Part shown: positions 34,506 to 42,765 of the stretch, in pieces | Numbering within the stretch: the first letter of the stretch is position 1 | How the letters are laid out: the number at the start of each line of letters is the position of its first letter | NCBI GenBank assembly: GCA_903828785.1 | Contig: CAIKNP010000022.1 | Coordinates: 1-64,000 of the forward strand | Direction of reading: 5' to 3' | Length of the DNA stretch: 64,000 nucleotides | DNA from: an uncultured Actinomycetes bacterium | GTDB taxonomy: Bacteria; Actinomycetota; Acidimicrobiia; Acidimicrobiales; RAAP-2 | Notes under the pieces: model-generated | What the model saw: the letters and a program-made list of their open reading frames with translations, nothing else | Databases searched by the model: none | Told to the model about the DNA's origin: nothing | Position numbers and translations under genes: made by a program

Positions 34506-35387
34506 TTACCGTCCAAACTTGGTGTTAGCGGGCTTGGTGGAAACACCCGTGGCGAGTTCTTGCTGCAGGGCCGTTGCCGCGGCTTGCGCCTTGAGCTCAT
34601 CGGCAGGATTATTGAAACTGTTCAACCACGTTTGGTACTGCGCAGGGGTGACGACCTTGACCTGAAACACCATGAGGGAGTGATAAAGACCGCACAACTG
34701 CGTGCACTGACCAAGGAAGGTCCCCGTGTTTTGGGCGAGAAAAGTGAACTGGTTCGTCACGCCGGGCTGGGCGTAGCGCGAGAAGTTGAAATCGTGCACG
34801 TAAAAGCCGTGCATCACGTCGGTCGAAGTCAAATTGACGTGCACGTTGGCCCCGGCGGGAATGACCATCTCGGGTGACTGTGTGGTTTGGCCGTAGACGA
34901 AAGCATTGTGTCCGGGGTAGAGAAATTCCCATCCCCACTGGAAGGCGTTCACGTCAACGACCACATTGCTCGAAGGGTTCGCGACTTCCTTGTTCTCGAC
35001 GACCAGGGTGGCCGCGAAGAGCCCGATCACGATCAAAATTGGCACCACGGTATAGGTCACCTCGAGGGGAATGTGGTACTGCGTCTGCACTGGAATCTCG
35101 TCACCACGGCGGCGGTCTCGAATAATGCTCCAGAGCATGAGAACCACCACCAACCCGCCAACAATCACGGCCCCGATGGAGAAACCCTGCCAGAGATGGA
35201 AGACCGATTTCGAACTGGTGGTGTCGCCGGGGTTGGCCCCGAAGCCCGGCACGGTGCAACCCGACAGTACGAGGGCCGCCAGAGGAAGGGCCAGCGCGCG
35301 ACGCACTCGGGCACGACGCCCTGGGCGACGTTCCGGTGACCCTGTTGGGCTCGGGGCAGAATTCGGCACGGCTCTAACCTTACTCAC
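34506..35387 (-). CDS. ctaC: Cytochrome c oxidase subunit II (lipoprotein)
   Basis: This 293-residue protein has a basic N-terminus, a lipobox-like VLSGC near residue 43, and two membrane segments (FHLWQGFSIGAVIVGGLVVVL, VTYTVVPILIVIGLFAATLV in part). Its CuA domain has MHGFYVHDFN and GQCTQLCGLYHSLMVFQV, including C-x3-C, His and Met ligands. It accepts electrons from cytochrome c. The GTG start precedes ctaD by three bases, and it is first of the ctaC-ctaD-ctaF operon. Confidence 0.95.
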   Translation of the reverse strand: MSKVRAVPNSAPSPTGSPERRPGRRARVRRALALPLAALVLSGCTVPGFGANPGDTTSSKSVFHLWQGFSIGAVIVGGLVVVLMLWSIIRDRRRGDEIPVQTQYHIPLEVTYTVVPILIVIGLFAATLVVENKEVANPSSNVVVDVNAFQWGWEFLYPGHNAFVYGQTTQSPEMVIPAGANVHVNLTSTDVMHGFYVHDFNFSRYAQPGVTNQFTFLAQNTGTFLGQCTQLCGLYHSLMVFQVKVVTPAQYQTWLNSFNNPADELKAQAAATALQQELATGVSTKPANTKFGR

Positions 35388-35487
35388 GGCCGAATCGCAA
35401 TGACCCGAGAATTGTTGGCTGGGCGACGATAGTCCTTATCCCCGAGAGCAATAGTTTCACCGTCCTCGTCACCAGCCTCTCCGTGGA

Positions 35488-35658
35488 CTACTGGTCGGTC
35501 TGGTCGTCAGGGTTCTTCGGGTCAGCCTTCATCGACTTTTCGAATTCCTTTTTGGCGGTACCCAGGTTGCGGGCCAGTCGGGGCCCGGCAAAAGCGAGCA
35601 CCAAGAGCACCACGATGACAATGATGAGGTCCGGACCGAAGAATTCTGCAAGCACCAT
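35488..35658 (-). CDS. tatA: Twin-arginine translocase subunit TatA
   Basis: This 56-residue protein has a short N-terminal helix, MVLAEFFGPDLIIVIVVLLV, then LAFAGPRLARNLGTAKKEFE, the transmembrane plus FGxxxLPxLARxLG-like hinge and amphipathic helix of TatA, and an acidic tail. Tat exports folded proteins such as the Rieske domain encoded nearby. The ATG at 35658 has AAAGGAG at correct spacing. A longer frame to 35721 is unlikely. Confidence 0.88.
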   Translation of the reverse strand: MVLAEFFGPDLIIVIVVLLVLAFAGPRLARNLGTAKKEFEKSMKADPKNPDDQTDQ

Positions 35659-35729
35659 TAGGGCTCCTTTGCTTTGATCCAATTCTACTCTCGACGAAGG
35701 GTGAAGCAGACTGATTAGCATTACCAGCC

Positions 35730-36398
35730 ATGGCCGCAGTACCTCGATCGACTTGGCGAGACGCCCTCAGTGTTTCACTAACCGTCGGGCTTTACGGCGC
35801 GGCCTTCGGCGCCGCGAGCGTGGCCGCCGGGTTTTCAGTCTGGCAAACCTGCTTACTCTCGCTCTTAACCTTCACCGGCGCTAGCCAGTTCGCCGCCGTC
35901 GGAGTGGTGGCGGCGGGAGGTGGGGCACTCACCGCGGTGGCGACGGCCGGCCTGCTCAGTTCTCGCAACGCCCTCTACGGTTTGCAAATGACTCCCCATC
36001 TTGGTGTCAAGGGCTGGCGGCGAGCGCTCGCGGCGCAGTGGACCATCGACGAATCAACCAACGTAGGTCTCGCCCAACTTCCCCTCGGCCCCGACGCCGT
36101 GCGCGCCGGCTTTTGGCTTACCGGAGCTGGGGTGTACTTCTTCTGGAATGTTTTCACCCTGGCGGGGGCGCTCGGGGCAAAATCGATCGGTAATCCCGCG
36201 GCCTGGGGTCTTGACGCCGCCGTGCCGGCCGCCTTCTTGGGATTGCTTTGGCCGCGGCTACGCGATCGCTTTACGCAGTTGGTGGCCCTGGCGGCGATGG
36301 CCTTCTCCTTGCTGGCGACCCCCGTCCTGCCCTCCGGGACCGCCATTATCGCCACCGTCATCGTCGCGATTTTTGCTGGTTGGCGGGATCGATCGTGA
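35730..36398 (+). CDS. azlC: AzlC-family branched-chain amino acid exporter, large subunit
   Basis: This 222-residue protein has about seven membrane segments and the AzlC block LLSLLTFTGASQFAAVGVVA, followed by SSRNALYGLQMTPHL and AAQWTIDESTNVGLAQL. Its family exports branched-chain amino acids or analogues with AzlD. A TAGCAT hexamer lies eight bases before the ATG. It overlaps azlD by four bases (GTGA). Confidence 0.92.
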   Translation: MAAVPRSTWRDALSVSLTVGLYGAAFGAASVAAGFSVWQTCLLSLLTFTGASQFAAVGVVAAGGGALTAVATAGLLSSRNALYGLQMTPHLGVKGWRRALAAQWTIDESTNVGLAQLPLGPDAVRAGFWLTGAGVYFFWNVFTLAGALGAKSIGNPAAWGLDAAVPAAFLGLLWPRLRDRFTQLVALAAMAFSLLATPVLPSGTAIIATVIVAIFAGWRDRS

Positions 36399-36703
36399 CG
36401 GCCACCTGGTACGTGGTCGTGGGCACGAGCGTGCTGTGTTTTCTCATCAAGTACGTCGGTCACGTGGTACCCGCCCATTGGCTCTCCCGGCCCCGGGTTC
36501 AGCGCATCAACGCGTACGTGCCCGTCGTGCTGCTCGGCGCGCTGGTGGCGGTGCAGACCGCGGCGAGCAAAACCCACCTCGCGGTGGACCACCGCCTCGT
36601 TGGCATCCTGGTCGCCGCGGCAGCCCTTAAGTTGCGCGCGCCCTTTCCCGTCGTGGTTTTTCTCGCAGCCCTCGCCTCAGCGCTGGCCTACCACTTGTCC
36701 TAG
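36395..36703 (+). CDS. azlD: AzlD-family small subunit
   Basis: This 102-residue protein has four hydrophobic segments and the sequence GTSVLCFLIKYVGHVVPAHW, matching the AzlD pattern (T-x-x-x-K-x-x-G). It partners AzlC. The GTG at 36395 overlaps the azlC stop. It ends four bases before the stop of the convergent enoyl-CoA hydratase. Confidence 0.85.
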   Translation: MTATWYVVVGTSVLCFLIKYVGHVVPAHWLSRPRVQRINAYVPVVLLGALVAVQTAASKTHLAVDHRLVGILVAAAALKLRAPFPVVVFLAALASALAYHLS

Positions 36704-36707
36704 TCGC

Positions 36708-37472
36708 CTAGCGGCCTTGCCACTTCGCAGCTCGCTTCTCCGCAAAAGCCAGGGCACCCTCGAGCGCGTCGGCGCTGGCCGCTACGGCCTCGAATGAGGC
36801 GTTGTTGCGCACCCATCCTTCGGCCTCGCTCATATCCATGGTGTCGCGCAAAATGGCCTTCGAGAGGCGCACCGCCAATGGCGCATTCGCCGCGATACGC
36901 TCGGCAAGCGCCATCGTGGCGGCCATGACCTGCTCACCAGCAACGACCGCGTTCACGAGCCCCAGTTCGTAGGCACGCGCGGCCGTGATGGGTTCACCGG
37001 TGAGCGCCATCTGAGTGGCGATGGCGCGAGGAATGCGACGAGGCAAACGCAGCAAGCCACCGGCGCCGGCGAAGAGACCACGTTGGACCTCGGGAATGCC
37101 AAAGAGCGCGTGTTCGGCGGCCACGACGAGGTCGCAACTTAAGACCACTTCGAATCCCCCAGCGAAGGCCGAGCCATTCGCGGCGCACAAAAGCGGCTTC
37201 GCGAAACTGCGCTCGGTGATGCCGGCAAAACCATTCGGGGTAAAGGGTGCTTCACCCCTCGCGAAGGCTTTGAGATCCATACCAGCCGAGAAGGCCTTCT
37301 CCTCCGCGCCGGTGAGCACGACGACCCAGACCTCGTCGTCGTTTTCGGCGTCAGTCAGGGCGGCGTCAAGGGCTTGGGCCATGGCCAAATTGATGGCGTT
37401 ACGGGCTTCGGGCCTATTTAAGGTGATGGTCAAAATGTGGTCTTGCCTTTGCAGCAGTACTTCGTCAGCCAT
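36708..37472 (-). CDS. Enoyl-CoA hydratase/isomerase family protein
   Basis: This 254-residue crotonase-fold protein has ITLNRPEARNAINLAMAQAL, FSAGMDLKAFARGEAP (first oxyanion loop), NGSAFAGGFEVVLSCDLVVA and the second-oxyanion and catalytic region VQRGLFAGAGGLLRLPRRIP. The first catalytic Glu position has Glu in FEV and the second is Gly, so hydratase versus isomerase or lyase activity is uncertain. It acts on acyl-CoA. The ATG at 37472 is preceded by AAAGG. The longer open frame is an artefact. Confidence 0.88.
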   Translation of the reverse strand: MADEVLLQRQDHILTITLNRPEARNAINLAMAQALDAALTDAENDDEVWVVVLTGAEEKAFSAGMDLKAFARGEAPFTPNGFAGITERSFAKPLLCAANGSAFAGGFEVVLSCDLVVAAEHALFGIPEVQRGLFAGAGGLLRLPRRIPRAIATQMALTGEPITAARAYELGLVNAVVAGEQVMAATMALAERIAANAPLAVRLSKAILRDTMDMSEAEGWVRNNASFEAVAASADALEGALAFAEKRAAKWQGR

Positions 37473-37529
37473 AGTCAACCTTTCCCTTCCCAAACTAGCG
37501 GAGCGCTCGGGGCGTGGGAAACTATACGA

Positions 37530-38234
37530 GTGACCGATTTCTCCGCCTACCACGCCACGGTGAACGCCTACGCCACCGAAGGCGGCCTCGACGGTCGGGA
37601 CCAACCCGCTACCTGTTACAACGCCTCGATCGCCCTCGGTGACGAGGTCGCGCCGGGTAACGCTTTGGGGCTGTGGGAGCGCTACGAGTCACTGGTTGAC
37701 GCCGCCGCGGGCTTCGGTATTCGCGCCCTGCGCTTCGACCTCTCCTGGGCTCGACTGGAAGCAAGCGAGGGAGTGCCCGACCATTCAGCCTGGGAACGCT
37801 ACCGCCAACTGATCACCTACGCGAAGTCCCAGGGTCTGACCGTGGGCGTCCACGCCTGTGACGGCGCATGGCCCGCCTGGCTGGGCATGGAACCTTGGCT
37901 GTGGCCCTGGACGACCTCGATCACCCTTCAACACCTCGCTCGGGTCGCGGAGTACTTATCGGCGGCTGACAGCCTCGACTTTTTCCCCGATCGCACACGA
38001 CTGCGGCAAGGCTTCATTGACGCCAGTGGGCCACCGTGGCGCCGAGGAGCCCACAGCGATGCGCAGTTCAGTGAAGAAACCCTGCTGTCGATCCGAGCGA
38101 CCGCTCTCGAGCGAGCTCTCCTACGACCAGTCGTCGGGGAGCTGCGTACCCGGCCCCTGCTTGACGGTGTTGGACCCTTGCGACAATCCGCGGCGCTGCT
38201 CGCCCCCGCCGGCGACACCTGGGTTCTCGTTTAG
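37530..38234 (+). CDS. Glycoside hydrolase-like TIM-barrel fragment-sized protein
   Basis: This 234-residue protein resembles the N-terminal half of GH1-type TIM barrels. ALRFDLSWARLEASEGVPD matches the R-F-S-x-x-W-x-R-(I/L) block, followed by YRQLITYAKSQGLTVGVHA and PAWLGMEPWLW. The catalytic NEP and C-terminal ENG motifs are not seen, so it may be non-catalytic or a truncated relative (GH1 enzymes are usually about 450 residues). The GTG at 37530 is in front of the first structured region. It overlaps the convergent DedA stop by four bases. Confidence 0.5.
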   Translation: MTDFSAYHATVNAYATEGGLDGRDQPATCYNASIALGDEVAPGNALGLWERYESLVDAAAGFGIRALRFDLSWARLEASEGVPDHSAWERYRQLITYAKSQGLTVGVHACDGAWPAWLGMEPWLWPWTTSITLQHLARVAEYLSAADSLDFFPDRTRLRQGFIDASGPPWRRGAHSDAQFSEETLLSIRATALERALLRPVVGELRTRPLLDGVGPLRQSAALLAPAGDTWVLV

Positions 38235-38854
38235 AGGCGTTCGCGCCGCCGCCGACGTACGAAGTAGATGACGGCCGCTATCACGAAGAGGCTCAGCAGA
38301 CCGGAACCGAAGTAGCCCGCGTAGCGCTCAATTCGACCTATCTGCTTACCGCCGAAGTACCCCAGCAGGGTAAAGCCAATACCCCACAGCAATCCGCCCG
38401 TAGCGTTCGCCAAGAGAAATCGGCGGTACTCGAGCCGACTCAGTCCCGCCAAACCCGGCATGACGGCCCGCAAAAACGAGGTAAAACGACCGAGAAAAAC
38501 GTAGAGGGCGCCTCGACGCTGCAATCCAGCGCGGGCCCTTTCGATTTCGTCGAGATGACGTTTAAAAATTCTCAGAGCGAGTAGTCGATCCCCGTATTCG
38601 CGCCCCACGATGTAACCAACGCTGTCACCCACGATCGCCGCCGCAACAACCAGCAGGACGAGGACCAGAATATTTACGGAACCCTGACTGGCAATCACCC
38701 CAGCCACGATGACGGTCGTTTCCCCGGGCAGAACAAAACCCACGAAGAGGGCCGCCTCGCCAAAAACTAAGAAGGCCACCACGACGTAGACCAGTGTCGG
38801 GGGCAGTCGGTGCAGTTCTCCGACCAAATAACTAATTGCGGACGCTTCAAGCAT
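38231..38854 (-). CDS. DedA-family membrane protein
   Basis: This 207-residue protein has six hydrophobic segments and the DedA signature FGEAALFVGFVLPGETTVIV, then GDSVGYIVGREYGDRL and FLGRFTSFLRAVMPGLAGLS, where the Arg and Pro residues are conserved. DedA proteins are lipid scramblase or transporter-like and affect membrane homeostasis. The gene is monocistronic. Confidence 0.92.
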   Translation of the reverse strand: MLEASAISYLVGELHRLPPTLVYVVVAFLVFGEAALFVGFVLPGETTVIVAGVIASQGSVNILVLVLLVVAAAIVGDSVGYIVGREYGDRLLALRIFKRHLDEIERARAGLQRRGALYVFLGRFTSFLRAVMPGLAGLSRLEYRRFLLANATGGLLWGIGFTLLGYFGGKQIGRIERYAGYFGSGLLSLFVIAAVIYFVRRRRRERL

Positions 38855-38941
38855 CCTCCTATCTTGCCACCCCCGAGGGTCGAAGTAATTTTTAGGTTCT
38901 GCTTAGGGGTCAGCCCTCTTGGTTCTTTAGACTGAGCAACT

Positions 38942-40117
38942 ATGGCGCGATCCGCAACTCCCTGGCTTCCCGAACTTCCCAAACTCAACCTGAAGGCTCC
39001 GGTGCGAGCTACTTCCCTCAGCGAATGGGCCCTGCTCCCCCTGCGGCTCTTTCTGGGAGTTACCTTCACCTTCGCTTCGCTGCAGAAGTTGGCCAACCCT
39101 AATTTTTTCAACGCTGCTTCACCCGCGTCCATTCAAAATCAGCTCAAGGGCGCAGCGCAGTTCAGTCCCATCCACGCGCTGCTGCACCCCATGCTCCCCT
39201 ACGCCGGCACCATCGGCATGGTCATCGCCTACGCCGAGTTGGCGATTGGACTGGGCGCCTTGCTGGGTCTGTACTCGCGCATCGCCGCGCTGGGCGGCGC
39301 GGTACTGTCCTTCTCGCTCTTTCTCACGGTGAGTTTTCACGCCTCGCCCTACTACACGGGTGCGGACATCGTCTTCTTCTTCGCTTGGCTGCCCTTCATC
39401 GTGGCCGGCAGCGGTTCCCAGCTCTCCCTCGACGGCTATCTCGCTCGTTACGCGCGAGCCAAGAAGGGAATAGCCGCGAGCGATCTCGTCGCCATTCCCT
39501 TCGCCCAGGTACAGCTGGTCTGCGGAAAATTCAAGCAAAATACATGCTCGGCGCTCTCGGGGGCCGCTTGCCGCAGTGACGTTTGCCCCGTACTTCTCGG
39601 ATCCCAGGCCCCCATTGCCACTGCGGTGGACCTCGACATGGTGAAGCGTCGCCAGGTTGTTCTGGGTGGCGTCACCGCGGCCGCCGTTGCCACCACCGCG
39701 GTCATTTTGGGTTCAACCACGGCCGGCCTCGGGAAGTTAATCGGAGGGGCGAAGAGTCCCAGTGCCGGTAACAATCTGGGCGGCGCTACGGGTGCCACGG
39801 GCGCTACTGGCTCGGGCACGCTCGTGGGCTCTGCCGCGAAGGTGCCCGTTGGACACGCCGCCACCGTCCAACTGCCTGGGTCGGGTGATCCCGGAATCGT
39901 GATTCACGTGAAGGAAGGTGAGTGGCTGTGTTACGACACCGTATGCCCGCACTTGGGCTGCACCGTGGGTTGGACTCCCGGTTCGGCGGTCCTCGTCTGC
40001 CCTTGTCACGGTTCGATGTTTGACGTGGCCAGTGGCGGCGTCATCGGTGGTCCGGCATCTCACGGTCTCCGCTCCCTCACCGTTAAGGACGTTGGCGGTA
40101 ATCTCTACATACAATGA
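38942..40117 (+). CDS. DoxX/DoxD-like membrane domain fused to a Tat-type Rieske iron-sulfur domain
   Basis: This 391-residue two-part protein starts with a DoxX-like four-helix domain (about 25-185; PLRLFLGVTFTFASLQKLAN and AELAIGLGALLGLY). A cysteine-rich linker follows (CGKFKQNTC...CRSDVC), then an internal KRRQVVLGG twin-arginine-like anchor near 233 and a Gly/Ala/Thr spacer. The Rieske domain has CPHLGC near 335 and CPCHGSMFD near 353. DoxD is a thiosulfate:quinone oxidoreductase subunit, so a quinone-linked redox role is inferred. It overlaps the response-regulator gene by four bases (ATGA). Confidence 0.82.
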   Translation: MARSATPWLPELPKLNLKAPVRATSLSEWALLPLRLFLGVTFTFASLQKLANPNFFNAASPASIQNQLKGAAQFSPIHALLHPMLPYAGTIGMVIAYAELAIGLGALLGLYSRIAALGGAVLSFSLFLTVSFHASPYYTGADIVFFFAWLPFIVAGSGSQLSLDGYLARYARAKKGIAASDLVAIPFAQVQLVCGKFKQNTCSALSGAACRSDVCPVLLGSQAPIATAVDLDMVKRRQVVLGGVTAAAVATTAVILGSTTAGLGKLIGGAKSPSAGNNLGGATGATGATGSGTLVGSAAKVPVGHAATVQLPGSGDPGIVIHVKEGEWLCYDTVCPHLGCTVGWTPGSAVLVCPCHGSMFDVASGGVIGGPASHGLRSLTVKDVGGNLYIQ

Positions 40118-40807
40118 CCGACGCCCCTCGCCGAATCCTCGTTGTTGAAGACGACGAGGACCTCGCCCACGCAATTGCTCAATTGCTGAACAGTCAGTGG
40201 ACGCCGGCTTCGTGGTGGACCAGCGTCACGACGGAATCGCGGGATTCGAAGCGGCTCGCGATGGCGACTACCAGATGATCATTCTCGACATCATGTTGCC
40301 CAAGCGCAACGGCTTCTCCGTCTGCCTCGATCTGCGTCAAGCCGGCGTTGAAACCCCCCTGTTGTTTCTCACCGCCAAAGATGGCGAATTGGACGAATTC
40401 GAGGGTTTGGACGTGGGTGGGGATGACTTCTTGCGCAAGCCCTTCGAGCGTTCGGTGTTGCTCGCTCGCACGCAGGCCCTGTTGCGTCGCCACGAGCGCG
40501 GGCGGCCGCGTCCAGTAACTCTGGGACCAGTGGTGGTTGACGTGGCCAGTCGCGTCGTGAGCAAAAACGGAGTGGCCGTAGCCCTAACGCCTCGGGAGTA
40601 CCGCCTCTTGGAATTTCTCATCGCGCGGATTAACCAACCAGTGGCCAAGAGCGAGATTCTCGAGACGGTGTGGGGCGGCAGTTTTGATGGTGACCCAACA
40701 TTGTTGAGGTCTACGTCGGCTACCTGCGGCGCAAGCTCGATAGGGCCGGGGCGCCGTCACTCATAACGACGCTTCGCGGCATCGGGTACACCATCAGTTC
40801 CTTATGA
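40114..40807 (+). pseudogene. OmpR/PhoB-type response regulator with two frameshifts
   Basis: The ATG at 40114 opens MTDAPRRILVVEDDEDLAHA (receiver start), but the frame is lost near 40185-40197. Continuing one base off gives VDAGFVVDQRHDGIAGFEAA, MIILDIMLPKRNGF (phosphorylatable Asp) and the winged-helix LTPREYRLLEFLIARINQPV. Near 40691-40700 a second shift is needed to read [14 protein letters not shown] and RGIGYTIS, ending in TGA that overlaps the kinase ATG. Both shifts equal one missing base (694 nt versus 696). It is either a true pseudogene or a sequencing error. Confidence 0.75.
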
Positions 40808-42189
40808 AACGTCTGTCCATTCGGGTTCGTTTCACCCTGTGGCGATCCGTCATCATCGCCCTCGTCTTACCGGTGGTCGGTATTTCCTTTTCCCATTACG
40901 ACCAGCGAATTCTCGAAGCGAACAGCCGCTCCGAGATCGCCCAGGCCATGGTGCGCGCCCAAGCCACTTTTAACCAGATTTACTACCCGTCCATGGCCAC
41001 ACATTACGTCCCGAGGCTCACTGACGCCGAATTCCAAATCACGTCCTACAACGGTGACCGCGTGTACATGGCGAGTTCAGTGTTGACCAATCAGCCAGCG
41101 CTCGCGCGGGTGCGCGTTTCCCATACTTCTTCGAGTGGACTAGTCCCCGTACTCCAGCGACGCCACGCAACCCGTTTTATTGACGTACGCCTCCACCTCG
41201 GCGTGGCCATCCCCCTCACTAAGCCCGGCTGCGTCGGCGACGGCTGCACCGCGGTGGAATTTGGTTGGTACTTCGGTTCGGCCGCCAGCCAATCGCTGGC
41301 CGTAACGCAGCGAATACTCATCACTTCCTTCCTGGTCTTATGGCTGCTTGGTACCTTGCTCATTTGGCTCGGCGTGGGAGCAGCCTTGGCGCCCATCGAA
41401 GCCATTCGCCGACGTGTTTCGTCTATTACGGCGGGTGATTTATCTGAACGCGTCGAAGTCTCCGAGGGAAATGACGAGTTCTCTCGACTCGCAGTAACGG
41501 TAAACGACATGCTCGGGCGACTCGAGGAATCGGCCAAGCGTCAGCAGGAGTTCGTCTCGAACGCCAGCCACGAACTGCGTAGTCCCCTCTCCACCCTGCT
41601 CGCGACGGTGGACCTCGCCGCCGCGAACAGCGAGAAAGCCGACTGACCCGCCGTCACCGCCACGGTTCAGCGTGAAGGGCGCCGGCTGGACCGACTAATT
41701 GAGGACCTCTTCTGGCTCGCGCGCAGTAGCGAAAAGCAGATTCCGACCTCGAAGGAGGAGGTCGATATCGACGATTTCCTCTACGAGGAAGCCGCCCGAG
41801 TTCGCGGTATGACCAGCCTCGTGGTCGACACCTCAGGTACCAATCCCACCCGCGTCTGGGGAGACCCCGCCCTCCTGCGTCGAGCCATACGCAACATTGT
41901 CGACAACGCCATGCGCTACGCCACCACGGGGCTCGCGTTTTCGAGTCATTTCGAGGGCGGTAGTTGCGTCATAAACATTCACGACGACGGCGTAGGCGTT
42001 GACGCCAAGGCGGCCGAACGCTACTTTGAACGCTTCGTGCGCGAAGACGTTTCGCGGGCTCGTCATTCGGGTGGCACGGGACTGGGGCTGGCCATCGTGG
42101 CCGACATCATGTCGCGCCACGGCGGCAGTGCGCACTTCATCCCCACCGAGTCCGGCACCACCGTAGAGTTACGCTTGCGGCGCTACTAA
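40804..42189 (+). pseudogene. Two-component sensor histidine kinase with an in-frame TGA
   Basis: A single frame of 462 codons encodes a membrane kinase: helices near 12-30 and 163-190, a HAMP segment, the H-box SNASHELRSPLSTLLATVDL near 250-270, the N-box AIRNIVDNAMRYA near 361, and G-boxes DDGVGVD and GTGLGLAIV. It is interrupted by TGA at codon 281 (41644-41646) in EKAD-stop-PAVTATVQREGRRLDRL, where this family normally has Trp. The truncated product would have the His box but no ATPase domain. It would pair with the damaged response regulator. Confidence 0.75.
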
Positions 42190-42648
42190 GTAGACCTCAA
42201 GTTCCAGCAGAAATTCCTTGACGGCGATTCCCCCACCGTAACCGCCGAGACCATTGCTGGCCACGACGCGATGGCAAGGAATGAAAATGGGCCAGGGATT
42301 GGCGTGGTTCGCGTTGCCTACCGCCCGAGCGGCGAAGGGGCGACCCACCGATCGCGCGACTTGCGCGTAGGTCGCCACTGCTCCGTAGGGGATGTCGGCC
42401 AGGACGGCCCAGCACTCTCGTTGGAACGATGTCGCTTTCTCCGTGATGAGGGCGAGATCGAATGCTCGCCTGGTCTTGGCGAAGTACTCCTCCAGCTGGC
42501 GCTGCGCATCCTTGACCACCCTGGAGGCCCGAGGGGTGTTTGGCCCCGTTCGCTCGTGGGGCATGTACACCCGCGTGACGCCTTCGTCGTTGCCCTCAAT
42601 AGCCCAAGGTCCCACGGGCGAGCGCACGATACGTAATGACGAAGGCAC
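42169..42648 (-). CDS. ogt: Methylated-DNA--protein-cysteine methyltransferase
   Basis: This protein of about 159 residues has the active-site motif FIPCHRVVASNGLGGYGGG with the acceptor Cys, preceded by IPYGAVATYAQVARSVGRP (helix-turn-helix region), the classical Ogt signature. It removes alkyl groups from O6-alkylguanine in DNA repair. A GTG at 42675 would add nine residues; 42648 is preferred because GGAG lies near it, though not at ideal spacing. It overlaps the sensor kinase end by 21 bases, convergently. Confidence 0.9.
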   Translation of the reverse strand: MPSSLRIVRSPVGPWAIEGNDEGVTRVYMPHERTGPNTPRASRVVKDAQRQLEEYFAKTRRAFDLALITEKATSFQRECWAVLADIPYGAVATYAQVARSVGRPFAARAVGNANHANPWPIFIPCHRVVASNGLGGYGGGIAVKEFLLELEVYLVAPQA

Positions 42649-42765
42649 GACTCCAGTTCTAGTGCACAACTGCACAAGTTGCCAGCACGGAGCTTTAGAG
42701 AGTTTTTAGGAAGACGAACGCCCTCCCGCGCCCGTAGCACCCCTCCGTACTGCTAGAACAGGTGG

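Noticed and set aside
33543-34877. 444-codon plus-strand open frame opposite ctaD and ctaC
   Set aside because: Antisense to strongly conserved oxidase genes, and rich in His/Glu/Gly without domains.
40804-42189. Trp-coding TGA (alternative genetic code) to rescue the kinase
   Set aside because: Many intact genes in the window, such as the ccm genes and ctaC-region overlaps, end at TGA, so TGA is a normal stop here.
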